From the NCBI GenBank assembly GCA_934169415.1, contig CAKPNP010000003.1:1-59516 (forward strand): a stretch of 59,516 bases of DNA, in the 5' to 3' direction. The position numbers were made by a program, and so were the translations under genes. Numbering within the stretch: the first letter of the stretch is position 1; every line of letters starts with the position of its first letter. This document shows positions 9,142-18,578 of this stretch, piece by piece. Under the pieces are notes generated by a model. That model ran no database searches, was not told the DNA's origin, and saw nothing but the letters and a program-made list of their open reading frames with translations. The DNA is from an uncultured Bacilli bacterium. Lineage in GTDB: Bacteria; Bacillota_I; Bacilli_A; RF39; UBA660.

Positions 9142-9500
9142 TAATCCTCAAAATGTTTATACATAGGTCTTGGTTTATACTCTTCTGTTGGTTTAGTTTC
9201 TTTAGTACCTTTTAAATCTTGAACAACACCTAAAACTCTTTGTATATTATTTATTCCACTTTGTATATTATCAAGATTTAAATTTTTCATCCATCCTAGC
9301 AAATCTTGAAAAGACGCAGTAGCACTAGCTGCTGTTGCAGCGGTTGCAACACCTAAATAATCTTTCCACGCTGTTTCATTATCTCCATATAAATCATATA
9401 TCTCATAAAACTTTTGCCAGCTACTTTCTCCTTTTTTTACATAAGATAAAAGTTTGGGATTTTTTCTAACAAATTCTTTAAATTCATCTACTTTAGACAT
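9141..9500 (-). CDS. ylbD: YlbD-like putative spore coat protein
   Basis: About 119 residues. The N-terminal VDEFKEFVRKNPKLLSYVKK, the following SSWQKFYEIYDLYGD and the later DLLGWMKNLNLDNIQSGINN match the YlbD coat-protein family. In B. subtilis YlbD is annotated as a coat-associated protein; no enzyme activity is known. I chose ATG 9500 and not the GTG at 9509, because AGGTGAGG then lies at the right distance. The middle holds an alanine-rich stretch (residues near 50-60) absent from charged Bacillus versions as far as I recall. It pairs with ylbE downstream. Confidence 0.8.
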   Translation of the reverse strand: MSKVDEFKEFVRKNPKLLSYVKKGESSWQKFYEIYDLYGDNETAWKDYLGVATAATAASATASFQDLLGWMKNLNLDNIQSGINNIQRVLGVVQDLKGTKETKPTEEYKPRPMYKHFED

Positions 9501-9556
9501 TATCCTCACCTAATATATAATATGACAAAATTAATTTTTTTGTACCAAATAATAAT

Positions 9557-9595
9557 AAAAATATCAAATATTTAAAATACTTGATATTTTTTTAT
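9557..9595 (-). terminator. Stem-loop, probable terminator
   Basis: A 14-bp stem with one A-C mismatch (left arm 9558-9571, right arm 9577-9590) has T-rich flanks on both strands. It probably ends minus-strand transcription from the TPR-like gene before the ylbD promoter. Confidence 0.55.
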
Positions 9596-9699
9596 AAACT
9601 CATTATCTTAATTAGTAATTTTTATATTTTTTTAGGTAATTTTATCTGTAAATCTATATTAATTTGCGATATATTTTACCCACATATATCTTTATCTAC

Positions 9700-9743
9700 A
9701 ATATTAAGCTTTTCCTCATTATTTTTAAAAATAGCTTAATATT
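9700..9743. repeat. Perfect 11-bp inverted repeat in a 300-bp intergenic stretch
   Basis: AATATTAAGCT at 9700-9710 and its exact complement at 9733-9743 enclose 22 bases. The 9501-9809 stretch otherwise holds only the stem-loop at 9557-9595 and AT-rich sequence. It could be a second terminator of the upstream minus-strand gene or a dimeric protein site; the sequence alone does not decide. Confidence 0.4.
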
Positions 9744-9809
9744 AACATTGTATAGTTTGATATTTATTCTAATTAAAAATCCTTGTTTAATATTTGTTTA
9801 AAATATTTT

Positions 9810-11192
9810 TTAAATTTTCTTCAAATATTTTTTTTCATAAGAATTACACATATCATAATCTCCTACTTTATAATAAAGTTCAATGATACGACGATATATT
9901 TTAGATATATCTATACTATTTTTAAATGCTGATTTAAAATCATGTTCATCATTACTAATATTATCAAGTAATATATTATTAGATATATTATCATATATAT
10001 GCTCAATTAACAATAATGCCGTAAGTGCCTGGGCTTTGTATCCTGTATCATCTAATATAATACTCATTTTTAATAGACTATTAATTAAAACATAATATTC
10101 ATTACCATTGAAATAATTTACTCTTATCTTTTCTATCAATATCTGATTAACTGTATTATATATATTGGCTACATTTATATTTTTAAATTTTTTAGTATCT
10201 TTTATATCTCTTGTAGTACAGCCAAACAAATACCAAGCAGAGTAGGAATTTGGGTTAATAGTAATACTTTTAAGAAAATATTTTGAAGCAATATCATCAC
10301 GAAATCCATGTATGCGCCAATAAAGTCCTTTCATATAAAAAGCATAATCATTATATTGAATTTCATCTTTGCATACCATATCATAATAATCATATGCTTC
10401 TTTTTCCATTCCTAAATAATTTAAAATATCTGCCGTAAGTGTAATAAAAGCATTTTTATATTTATTTTTTATATCGATATAATATTTACATTTTTCTAAT
10501 AAATCATTTGAATCATAAATAGATTTTTTTAATCTTCTTGCATATAAATTTGTATTATATGCTAAATATAACGTAGTATATTGTAAAATAATATATTTTC
10601 TATCTCCAAATTCTCCAGCTTTATCAGATAATATATGTAATAATTCATCTGTTGCATTCTCATATTCACTCAATAATAAATCTGAATTAGTACATGTATA
10701 TGGAGAAAAATATTTTGTTCTTTGTAATAATAAAGATATATTTTTTTCGATATAAAAATCACACAATTCATTTAATTGTAACATTTCATTTTCATCTATT
10801 AACTTTTTTTCTAATAACCAATTAACAATTACAGTAAGTAGTTTTTTAGGTTCTTTATTTTCAATATTATCACTATCGATTATTAAGTTAATACTTTTTT
10901 CATTATTAGTACACTTTTTATTTATATATTTTTTTACAGATTCCTTATAGCTAGTATTAGGTATAATATATATATTGCAATCATTCTTACTTTCTAGAAT
11001 TTTACTACTAATAATACCAATTTGTTCCTGTAATAAAGTAATTTGCTTTAGTATCTTATCATTTTCGTCATAATGTTTACAAACAACATATACTCCAGCT
11101 AAATTTAAGAATGCATATATTTGATTATAAGTATGCATACATTTTAAAATATTATCTTCCTTAGGATAATATAAATTTATTCTTCTTATCAT
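9810..11192 (-). CDS. TPR-like repeat protein, hypothetical (460 aa)
   Basis: No exact family is recognised. The start at ATG 11192 (IRRINLYYPKEDNI) is chosen because AAAGGAG precedes it. The last 280 residues look like helical repeats: YCYDMV-type pairs such as NYLGMEKEAYDYYDMVCKDE, YFLKSITINPNSYSAWYLFG and ELYYKVGDYDMCNSYEKKYL resemble tetratricopeptide repeats. The N-terminal part may be an alpha/beta domain. No membrane segment or signal peptide is seen, so the product is cytosolic. It may be a scaffold or regulator. It is transcribed alone, with a terminator-like hairpin beyond its end. Confidence 0.65.
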   Translation of the reverse strand: MIRRINLYYPKEDNILKCMHTYNQIYAFLNLAGVYVVCKHYDENDKILKQITLLQEQIGIISSKILESKNDCNIYIIPNTSYKESVKKYINKKCTNNEKSINLIIDSDNIENKEPKKLLTVIVNWLLEKKLIDENEMLQLNELCDFYIEKNISLLLQRTKYFSPYTCTNSDLLLSEYENATDELLHILSDKAGEFGDRKYIILQYTTLYLAYNTNLYARRLKKSIYDSNDLLEKCKYYIDIKNKYKNAFITLTADILNYLGMEKEAYDYYDMVCKDEIQYNDYAFYMKGLYWRIHGFRDDIASKYFLKSITINPNSYSAWYLFGCTTRDIKDTKKFKNINVANIYNTVNQILIEKIRVNYFNGNEYYVLINSLLKMSIILDDTGYKAQALTALLLIEHIYDNISNNILLDNISNDEHDFKSAFKNSIDISKIYRRIIELYYKVGDYDMCNSYEKKYLKKI

Positions 11193-11280
11193 TTTTTCTC
11201 CTTTATTTCTAATAAATATTATCAATATCTATTTTAGTTAATGAATCGTTCATTTTCTATCATATCATACATTATTTTTT

Positions 11281-11754
11281 TCAATTACATTTTGTTTTTC
11301 TATAAGTTTCAAACTTAGAATCTTCCTTATATAATTTAAACATAGCCTTTTTTGAAGCATTTATACTTGGTATATTTCCTTTTCTAATTATAGTATTTAC
11401 ACTCATAATTTGATCTTGACATTCTTTTAACAGATAACTTGATAGTTCCTTTAAAAATAAAGTTGCTATTCCTTTATTTCTTTCACTTTTAAGTAATGCA
11501 TAATTTATATCTACATCTTTAATATTTTTTATTTCCACATACCCTACTATTCTATCTTGATAATTTATTATATAAAAAGAATTGAATAAAAAATCACTCA
11601 TATCATTATCTAGTACCATGTCATAAAATGATTCTTTATATGGATATAGATATTTCTTTACTAACGCATCATTATCAAATTGTTTAATAAGATTAATATG
11701 TTTAGGATTTCTTATATCAATTTTTTCTAATACAAAATTTTCTAATTTAATCAT
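11281..11754 (-). CDS. GNAT family N-acetyltransferase
   Basis: A 157-residue protein with a GNAT layout: beta strands SFYIINYQDRIVGYVEIKNI, then a motif A-like acetyl-CoA loop RNKGIATLFLKELSSYLL, then a final strand. The substrate is unknown. It begins 34 bp downstream of the parC stop on the same strand, behind the parC terminator, and TATAAT-like bases before AGGTGAT suggest its own promoter. Confidence 0.75.
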   Translation of the reverse strand: MIKLENFVLEKIDIRNPKHINLIKQFDNDALVKKYLYPYKESFYDMVLDNDMSDFLFNSFYIINYQDRIVGYVEIKNIKDVDINYALLKSERNKGIATLFLKELSSYLLKECQDQIMSVNTIIRKGNIPSINASKKAMFKLYKEDSKFETYRKTKCN

Positions 11755-11777
11755 TATATCACCTAGTTAATTATATC

Positions 11778-11804
11778 AAAAAATGACTTATATTTCAAAG
11801 TCAT
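11778..11804 (-). terminator. Terminator of the parE-pgeF-parC operon
   Basis: ATGACTT/AAGTCAT stem (783-789 with 798-804 of the 11 kb block) followed on the minus strand by TTTTTT, overlapping the parC stop codon. Confidence 0.8.
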
Positions 11805-14292
11805 CTAAAAAATCATCTATAGTTAATATTGTCTCATCTATTTTATCTAATGGAATATCGATTATTTCTTCAACAGGTTCTACTGGCTCTATATCAGTCT
11901 TAATAAGTTCTACTGGTATAAAAGCGTCTGATATTTTATTTTTAGATAAAACTGTTCCAGTTGATAATCTATCAACTATTGGAAGTTCAGTTGTTTTTAT
12001 ATTTATAAAGTCATTTTTAACTATTATAGATAAATTTTTACTAGTAGTAATAAATGTTTTTAATATATGATATGGATTTGTTTTAACATCTCTTACTAGT
12101 AAAGTACCTCTTTTAGCTCTAGAACTCATTTCAAATTCTTGTAATTTTACTCTTTTACCTGTTCCATTACTAGTTATTACAACTACATAATCAGTTGCAT
12201 TAAATATACTAGCTGATACTACTATATCATTTTTTAAGTTAATTGCTTTAACTCCACTTGCTTTAATTCCTAAAACAGGAATTTCTTCAGATTTAAATCT
12301 TAATGCATACCCTAAGCGTGTTGTAATGAATACATCAGAATAATTATCAATTGATACACTTATTAATTCATCTTCTTCTTTTAATTTCATACAACACATT
12401 GGTTTAGAATATCTTGTAACATTAAATTCAGATAATTTAGTTTTCTTTATCATTCCGTTTTTAGTAAATGTTGTAATATATTTTGACGCTTCAAAATATA
12501 CAACAGGTATACTTTTAATTATTACCTCATCAGGTTCTAACTTAATTATATTAGATACATGTTTTCCTAATTCTTTCCATTTTAAATCAGGAATTAAATG
12601 AACTGGCAAGTATAAATAATTACCTAAATTGGTAAATAATAGTAAAGTATCTTTAGTATTCATTTCATATAATCCAGTTAAATAATCACTATCTTTTAAT
12701 AATGTATTTTCATCTTTAGAATAACTTCTTAAAGATACTCTTTTTATATATCCATCATGAGTTACTACAACTATACAATCTTCTTTTGGTATCATTTTAG
12801 AATTATCTATTTTAATATCATCAACTTCATCTACTATTGTAGTTTTTCTATCAGTTGCATATTCTTTTTTAATACTTCTTAATTCATCTTTCATAACTTT
12901 TTTAAGTTTATTTTCATCGTTTAATATTTCTTTATATTCTACTATTAATTTTTGTAATTCATCTCTTTTACTCATTAATTCTGTTACATCAGTATTAGTT
13001 AATTTATATAATTGTAACATAACTATAGCTTCTGCTTGTTTAATGGTAAAATCATATAATTTAACTAAATTTTCTTTAGCATCAGTTTTATTTTTACTTG
13101 CTCTTATTGTTTTTATAACTTCATCTAAAATTGATAATGCTTTAATTAAACCATCTACGATGTGTTCTTCTGCTAATGCTGCATCTAAATCAAATTTAGT
13201 ACGCCTTGTAATAACTTCTTTATTATGAGTTATATAAGCATCTATTATAGGCATTATTCCAAGTACCATAGGTCTATGGTTTACTATAGCTACCATATTA
13301 TAATTATAAGATACTTGCATATCAGTATTTTTAAGTAAATAATTTATAATTAAATTAACATCAGCATCTTTTTTTAAATCAATTACAATAGTTTCTGGAT
13401 TTTCTAAATCTGATTCATCTCTTACTTCTATTATTCCTTCAACTTTTTTATCTATTCTAATTTCATCTATTTTTTTAACTAACAAAGCTTTATTTACTTC
13501 AAATGGAATTTCAGTAATAAGAATTTGTTTTTTACCTTTTGATTCAGATATCTCATATTTAGATTTAATTACAATTTTTCCTCTACCAGTTTTAAATGCT
13601 TCTATTATTCCTTTTTTACCACAAGCTAAAGCACCTGTTGGAAAATCTGGTCCTTTAATAATATCCAAAATTGAATCAAAACTACAGTTTGGACTATCAA
13701 TTCTTTTAATAGTTGCATCTATTACTTCTCCTAGATTATGTGGTGGTATATTAGTTGCATATCCTGCTGATATACCTGTTGCACCATTAACTAATAAGTT
13801 AGGAAATTTAGCTGGTAGAACTGTAGGCTCATATAATGTATCATCATAATTTAATGTCATTAATACTGTATCTTTATTAATATCTTTTAATAATTCATTA
13901 CTTATTTTAGATAATCTTGCCTCTGTATAACGCATTGCTGCAGCAGAATCGCCATCTAGTGAACCATTATTACCATGCATATCAATATAAGTCTCATTTT
14001 GTTTCCACCACTGACTCATTCTTACCATTGCTTCATATATACTAGAATCACCATGTGGGTGAAGTTTTCCCATTACATCTCCTACTGCACGAGCTGATTT
14101 TCTATATGCTTTATCATAAGTATTATGTGAATCATACATTATATAAAGTATTCTTCTTTGAACAGGTTTTAATCCATCTCTTACATCAGGTAAGGCTCTA
14201 TTTTGAATTATTTCTCTAGCATATCTAGAAAATCTATCTCCCATTATATCCTCTAGAGAATAATCATGAATTTTTTTTAATACATCTGTCAT
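11788..14292 (-). CDS. parC: DNA topoisomerase IV subunit A
   Basis: At 834 residues this is a full ParC. The catalytic tyrosine is Y122 in AAAMRYTEARL. The quinolone-determining stretch HPHGDSSIYEAMVR has Ser83 and Glu87, the susceptible form. The C-terminal part carries the pinwheel repeats of the GyrA/ParC family, but without the GyrA box (QRRGGKG), which supports ParC over GyrA; pairing with parE agrees. Together the two subunits decatenate replicated chromosomes. ATGA overlap with the upstream pgeF-like gene and the AATATG start with GGTGAAAT show translational coupling. The tail ends in an acidic stretch rich in D, E and I. Confidence 0.95.
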   Translation of the reverse strand: MTDVLKKIHDYSLEDIMGDRFSRYAREIIQNRALPDVRDGLKPVQRRILYIMYDSHNTYDKAYRKSARAVGDVMGKLHPHGDSSIYEAMVRMSQWWKQNETYIDMHGNNGSLDGDSAAAMRYTEARLSKISNELLKDINKDTVLMTLNYDDTLYEPTVLPAKFPNLLVNGATGISAGYATNIPPHNLGEVIDATIKRIDSPNCSFDSILDIIKGPDFPTGALACGKKGIIEAFKTGRGKIVIKSKYEISESKGKKQILITEIPFEVNKALLVKKIDEIRIDKKVEGIIEVRDESDLENPETIVIDLKKDADVNLIINYLLKNTDMQVSYNYNMVAIVNHRPMVLGIMPIIDAYITHNKEVITRRTKFDLDAALAEEHIVDGLIKALSILDEVIKTIRASKNKTDAKENLVKLYDFTIKQAEAIVMLQLYKLTNTDVTELMSKRDELQKLIVEYKEILNDENKLKKVMKDELRSIKKEYATDRKTTIVDEVDDIKIDNSKMIPKEDCIVVVTHDGYIKRVSLRSYSKDENTLLKDSDYLTGLYEMNTKDTLLLFTNLGNYLYLPVHLIPDLKWKELGKHVSNIIKLEPDEVIIKSIPVVYFEASKYITTFTKNGMIKKTKLSEFNVTRYSKPMCCMKLKEEDELISVSIDNYSDVFITTRLGYALRFKSEEIPVLGIKASGVKAINLKNDIVVSASIFNATDYVVVITSNGTGKRVKLQEFEMSSRAKRGTLLVRDVKTNPYHILKTFITTSKNLSIIVKNDFINIKTTELPIVDRLSTGTVLSKNKISDAFIPVELIKTDIEPVEPVEEIIDIPLDKIDETILTIDDFLDDFEI

Positions 14293-15008
14293 ATTTCACC
14301 TCTACTAATCATTACTCCATATATAAAACGTTGTTCTTTTAAAGAAGGGTCATTTTTACTACGGTAATGTGAAAAATATCTTTGATCTTTTGCTGTATCA
14401 GAAGGATCTACATAAATATTTTCTTTAAGTATACCCATACTTAATAAATTATCTACAACAAACCCCTGCATATCAACTAAATACATATTATTACCCTTTT
14501 TTTCTAGGTATTTTCCTAATTCGTTAACAATTTTATTATCATTTATTTCTTTTAAATAAGATTCTTTTTTTATAGATGGGCCTAAATAACATTTTAAATT
14601 TTTTACATTAGAACTATATTCAGTAGTTAATTTTTTTATTATTTTCTTATGTAATAGATTAATTACACTAACTACTCCTAAATGGGCAAAAACTAATGTG
14701 TTATTTTCAGTATCATACACGGTAAATGGAATACAATCACCAAATTTTTGATATATGAATAAATTATTTTTTTTAGTTATTAATGCATCAGCACTAATAT
14801 ATCTAACACCATACTCACTAATTTTTACTAAAGACTTGTCATATTCTTTTATTATATTATTATCTAAAATATCTATAAAAATTGTATTTTCAATAGGTAT
14901 TTTATTTTTATTAAAAAATAGTTCTGAATTTTTTAATCCTACTCCAGGTTCAAGACTTTCAGCCATATTTCCATCTTTAGATAACGAATTTAAAAATAAT
15001 AATTCCAT
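14289..15008 (-). CDS. PgeF/YfiH laccase-domain protein, apparently with an altered active site
   Basis: A 239-residue protein. ISADALITKKNNLFIYQKFG leads to GDCIPFTVYD, then FAHLGVVSVINLL, YLGPSIKKESY and RYFSHYRS. These correspond to the ADALIT, ADCVPI, HAGWRG, IGPSI and FFSYRRD blocks of the PgeF (YfiH/YlmD) family, purine nucleoside phosphorylase or UDP-MurNAc-L-Ser amidase enzymes in the cytosol. The zinc-binding Cys of DC and the His of HLG remain. The first ligand His (normally in QVHG, before ADALIT) is not visible, and HAGW has become HLGV. Activity is therefore doubtful. It sits between parE and parC in one operon, an unusual place that hints at a role kept for regulation or by hitchhiking. 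Confidence 0.75.
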   Translation of the reverse strand: MELLFLNSLSKDGNMAESLEPGVGLKNSELFFNKNKIPIENTIFIDILDNNIIKEYDKSLVKISEYGVRYISADALITKKNNLFIYQKFGDCIPFTVYDTENNTLVFAHLGVVSVINLLHKKIIKKLTTEYSSNVKNLKCYLGPSIKKESYLKEINDNKIVNELGKYLEKKGNNMYLVDMQGFVVDNLLSMGILKENIYVDPSDTAKDQRYFSHYRSKNDPSLKEQRFIYGVMISRGEI

Positions 15009-15016
15009 AACTACTC

Positions 15017-16918
15017 CTATGTATAATTGTCTTCTAGTGTAAAATTAACATTTTCTTCTATCCATTCTTTTCTTGGCTCTACATTGTCGCCCATTAATAC
15101 ACTAACTCTTTTTTCAGCAAGAGCAGCATCTATAATATTTACCTTAACTAAACTTCTTTTATCTGGATCCATTGTTGTTTCCCATAATTGTTCTGGATTC
15201 ATTTCTCCTAAACCTTTATATCTTTGAGTTTCTAATTTTAATTTTGATTTAGATAATATTTCTTTTCTTTCCTCATCAGTCCATGCATAGTAAAAAGTTT
15301 TACCACTAAATAATTTATATAAAGGTGGCATTGCTATATAAAGTTTTCCTGCTTCTATTAAAGGTTTCATATATCTATAAAAGAAAGTTAATAATAAAAT
15401 TTGAATATGAGCTCCATCATCATCGGCATCGGTCATTATAATTACTTTATCATAGTTAGAATCTTTTACCTCAAAATCGCTACCAACACCAGCTCCTATA
15501 GTATGAATTATAGTATTGATTTCTTCATTTTTAAATATTTCTTCTAATTTTGTTTTTTCACAATTTAATACCTTACCACGTAATGGAAGTATTGCTTGAA
15601 ATTTTCTATCTCTACCTTGTTTAGCTGAACCACCGGCTGAATCTCCCTCTACTAGGAATAATTCATTTTTATTAGGATTTTTAGCCTGAGCTGGAGTTAG
15701 TTTACCAGATAAAGCTTGTTCTTTTTTATTTTTTCCTTTACCATTTCTAGCCTCATCACGTGCTTTACGAGCTGCTTCACGAACTGTTTTACTTTTAATT
15801 ATTTTATCTAATATACTAGTTGCTGTTGCTTTATTTTCTTCTAAGAAATATTGTAATTTTTCACTTACTATACTATCTACTATAGTTCTAGCAACAGGAG
15901 TACCTAACTTAGATTTAGTTTGACCTTCAAATTCAAGTAAATTTTCAGGTATCTGTAAAGATATAATTGCAGTTAGCCCTTCTCTTGTATCTGATCCTTC
16001 TAAATTTTTATCTTTAGCTTTTAGATATCCGTTATTTTTAGCATAATCATTAAATACACGAGTTAAAGCTGTTTTAAATCCAACTTCATGTGTTCCACCA
16101 TCTGGTGTTTTAACATTATTTACAAAACTTATTATATTTTCTGAATATGTATCTGTATATTGAAGTGCTATTGAAACATTTACTCCATCTTTAGTACTTT
16201 CAAAATGGAGTGGCTTATGAAGTGCAGTTTTACCATCATTTAAATAAAGAACAAATGATTCTAGACCATTTTCATAACAAAATACTTCTTGTTTTTTATC
16301 CTCTTCATCTATTACTTCAACAGTTAAACCTTTAAGTAAAAATGCTGATTCTTGCATTCTTTCACAAACAGTTGTAAAAGAAAACTGAGTTGTTGAAAAT
16401 ATTGTATCATCAGGCATAAACCTTACTTCTGTACCTGTTTTACTAGTTTTTTCTAATTTTGTTAATGGTTCTAGTACTTTACCACCATCTTTAAATTTAA
16501 TTGTATAAGTATAACCATCTCTTCTAATAGTTACATTCATCCATTTAGATAAAGCATTTACAACTGATGCTCCAACACCATGAAGACCACCAGATACCTT
16601 ATAACCTGAACTTTCAAATTTACCACCTGCATGTAAAACTGTATAAATAACTTCTGGTGTTGAAATACCAGATGAATGCATACCAACTGGTACACCTCTA
16701 CCCTCATCACTTACAGAAACAGATCCATCAGCATGTAATATTATTTTTATTTTTTTACCATATCCATTTAATACTTCATCTATAGAGTTATCAACTATTT
16801 CCCATATTAAATGGTGTAAACCTCTTTTATCAGTTGAACCTATATACATACCAGGACGCTTTCTAACAGCTTCCAGGCCTTCTAGTATTTTAATAGAACT
16901 TTCATCATATTTTGCCAT
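15017..16918 (-). CDS. parE: DNA topoisomerase IV subunit B
   Basis: 633 residues from ATG 16918 (preceded by AGGTGA; the GTG nine bases upstream is not favoured). The GHKL ATPase part has EIVDNSIDE, DEGRGVPVG and GGLHGVGASVVNALS. The TOPRIM part has EGDSAGGSAKQGRDR, PLRGKVLN and DADDDGAHI. The length lacks the insert of Gram-negative GyrB. ParE supplies ATP hydrolysis and half of the cleavage core for topoisomerase IV. It leads the parE-pgeF-parC operon from a promoter at 16935-16963. Confidence 0.93.
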   Translation of the reverse strand: MAKYDESSIKILEGLEAVRKRPGMYIGSTDKRGLHHLIWEIVDNSIDEVLNGYGKKIKIILHADGSVSVSDEGRGVPVGMHSSGISTPEVIYTVLHAGGKFESSGYKVSGGLHGVGASVVNALSKWMNVTIRRDGYTYTIKFKDGGKVLEPLTKLEKTSKTGTEVRFMPDDTIFSTTQFSFTTVCERMQESAFLLKGLTVEVIDEEDKKQEVFCYENGLESFVLYLNDGKTALHKPLHFESTKDGVNVSIALQYTDTYSENIISFVNNVKTPDGGTHEVGFKTALTRVFNDYAKNNGYLKAKDKNLEGSDTREGLTAIISLQIPENLLEFEGQTKSKLGTPVARTIVDSIVSEKLQYFLEENKATATSILDKIIKSKTVREAARKARDEARNGKGKNKKEQALSGKLTPAQAKNPNKNELFLVEGDSAGGSAKQGRDRKFQAILPLRGKVLNCEKTKLEEIFKNEEINTIIHTIGAGVGSDFEVKDSNYDKVIIMTDADDDGAHIQILLLTFFYRYMKPLIEAGKLYIAMPPLYKLFSGKTFYYAWTDEERKEILSKSKLKLETQRYKGLGEMNPEQLWETTMDPDKRSLVKVNIIDAALAEKRVSVLMGDNVEPRKEWIEENVNFTLEDNYT

Positions 16919-16934
16919 GAGTATCACCTATTTA

Positions 16935-16963
16935 ATTATACCAGTTTAGCCTTTATTTTTCAA
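16935..16963 (-). promoter_or_regulatory. Promoter of the parE operon
   Basis: On the minus strand TTGAAA (16958-16963), a 17-bp spacer and TATAAT (16935-16940), then AGGTGA and the parE ATG. It is back to back with the plus-strand promoter at 16976. Confidence 0.8.
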
Positions 16964-16975
16964 GAAAAACTTAAT

Positions 16976-17003
16976 TTGACAAATAAAAAATATGTGGTAT
17001 AAT
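16976..17003 (+). promoter_or_regulatory. Promoter of the beta-lactamase-like gene
   Basis: TTGACA (16976-16981), a 16-bp spacer and TATAAT (16998-17003), followed by GCGCCAATTAAGGAGG before the ATG at 17027. Confidence 0.85.
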
Positions 17004-17026
17004 AAGCGCCAATTAAGGAGGATTTT

Positions 17027-18343
17027 ATGAAATTAGAAAAAATAGTCGATGAAATTTTAAATAACTATCTAAAAAATGGTAGTGATAAGAGAACACTTAT
17101 CGAAATAAGAAGTAAAATAATAAATATGCTTATACAATCTAAAGACAAAACACCTTCTGAAATTATTATTCCAGCTTTAAATAGTATTAAAGAAGCTACT
17201 ATAGATTTTTTAACAAGTAAAAATCTAAAAGGAATTGATATATTAAGCGGTATATCTAGTAGCATTTATATAAGTGATACTAATGAATACAATATATATA
17301 TAAATAGTGGATTAGTTGATCCTACAGAATCATATGAAATCGATGAAAACACTTTATTTGATGTAGATAGTATAACAAAACTATATACATTAATTCTTAA
17401 AGATAAATTAATTAAAATGAGATATTTTAGTGATGATACTGATATTTCATCTATGTTAGGATTTGGTGAATTTAAAAATCTTACTATTGAAGATTTATCT
17501 CGCATGTCAGATGAAGTTAGAACTAATGGCAAAATTGAAGAAGCTAAAACTTATGAAGAAGCCTTAGAAATATTAAAGACTTCATATTTATTTAACTCTG
17601 GTAAATCTAATAATACAGATATCTTTGGTATTTTAATAGCCATTGCAATTACAAATACATATAACAAGGTTAATAATACAAATTTAAAATATGAAAATAT
17701 TTTAGAAGATTTAATACTTAAACCATATAATTTAAATGATACTTGTTATAATCCAACACTTGATAGAATAACTACAGGATGCGGAAATATTGCTAATATG
17801 GCATTTGATCCTAAAGCAAGAATATTAAATGGTGTAACTGGATCAAGTGGAATATTTACGTCAAGTAAAGATTTAGCAAAATTATCTAAATATATGTTTA
17901 ATTCTAGTTTAGTAGGTCGTGAAAACTTAGAAAAATATAGTAAAATTATATTCCCAAATAGTGAAAATTCTAATAAAGGCTACTTTGGATTAGATGTTAA
18001 AAATAATGAATATAATAAATCTTTTGCTTCAAGAAATTATTCAAATAGTGTATTTGCTATAGAAGGTTATACTGGTAGTTTAGCTATATTTGACCCATTA
18101 AATAAATTTCATAATGGAATATTAGTTAATGCTGTAAGACCAGATTTAGAAAAAGAATTACAAAATAATTCACTAAAAAGTGAATATATTATCGACTCAA
18201 AAGCTAACGGATATAAAGAGAGTTTACACACATATAATGATGTTTTAACTAAAAACACTTTAATCATTGATGCTATTAAAAAATATCTAGATTTATATGA
18301 TAAAGATAACAATACAGTAAATACTAAAATTAAAATAAGATAA
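17027..18343 (+). CDS. Serine beta-lactamase-like hydrolase (class C / esterase fold), cytosolic
   Basis: 438 residues in the beta-lactamase/transpeptidase-like fold. The catalytic S-x-x-K is S115-I-T-K118 in the context FDVDSITKLYT. Later blocks include LEDLILKPYNLNDTCYNP, GSSGIFTSSKDLAKLSKYMF and GYTGSLAIFDP, the last taking the place of the HTG/KTG box. The usual YxN box is not obvious (KSNNTD occupies its region). No signal peptide is present, so the product acts inside the cell; an esterase or peptidase role is more likely than antibiotic resistance. The first 70 residues are a helical extension of unknown role. It has its own promoter and terminator. Confidence 0.8.
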   Translation: MKLEKIVDEILNNYLKNGSDKRTLIEIRSKIINMLIQSKDKTPSEIIIPALNSIKEATIDFLTSKNLKGIDILSGISSSIYISDTNEYNIYINSGLVDPTESYEIDENTLFDVDSITKLYTLILKDKLIKMRYFSDDTDISSMLGFGEFKNLTIEDLSRMSDEVRTNGKIEEAKTYEEALEILKTSYLFNSGKSNNTDIFGILIAIAITNTYNKVNNTNLKYENILEDLILKPYNLNDTCYNPTLDRITTGCGNIANMAFDPKARILNGVTGSSGIFTSSKDLAKLSKYMFNSSLVGRENLEKYSKIIFPNSENSNKGYFGLDVKNNEYNKSFASRNYSNSVFAIEGYTGSLAIFDPLNKFHNGILVNAVRPDLEKELQNNSLKSEYIIDSKANGYKESLHTYNDVLTKNTLIIDAIKKYLDLYDKDNNTVNTKIKIR

Positions 18344-18344
18344 A

Positions 18345-18372
18345 AAAAGTGTACTATATAGTACATTTTTTT
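18345..18372 (+). terminator. Terminator of the beta-lactamase-like gene
   Basis: The perfect palindrome TGTACTATATAGTACA at 18350-18365, preceded by A's and followed by a seven-base T-tract. Confidence 0.85.
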
Positions 18373-18391
18373 GTTAAATATTTTTTTGATG

Positions 18392-18578
18392 TTATATAAT
18401 ATCACTTACTTTTTCTATATTTGATAATACTGCAAATAAATATTTAAAATTTGTTTTTCTAGTTTTGAAAATTTTGTATTTATTTCGATATTTACTATAC
18501 TATCATCAGTTTCAAGTAATATATCTACTGTTTTTGATTTTAATTCTATGTTATTTACTATTAATTTTTCAACAGCGC
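18392..18578 (-). pseudogene. Remnant of an Rpn/PD-(D/E)XK nuclease family putative transposase
   Basis: Directly after the spoIVA stop the minus strand reads AVEKLIVNNIELKSKTVDIL, then LETDDSIVNIEIN, in one frame. After a one-base shift it reads TNFKYLFAVLSNIEKVSDII and then stops. These two pieces match the N-terminal nuclease core of the Rpn/PDDEXK_2 putative transposase family: the DILLET...IEIN acid pair, then the 'R-N-F-x-Y' block. There is no start codon or ribosome site, and frameshift and stop make it a decayed fragment of about 190 bp. The C-terminal part of a related gene closes this window at 59244. Confidence 0.7.

Noticed and set aside
11783..12070. Plus-strand ORF opposite the parC end
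   Set aside because: Ser/Ile-rich antisense shadow of the acidic tail of ParC.
17027..18343. Antibiotic-resistance beta-lactamase
   Set aside because: No signal peptide, no clear YxN box, and a helical N-terminal extension; a cytosolic hydrolase is more likely.
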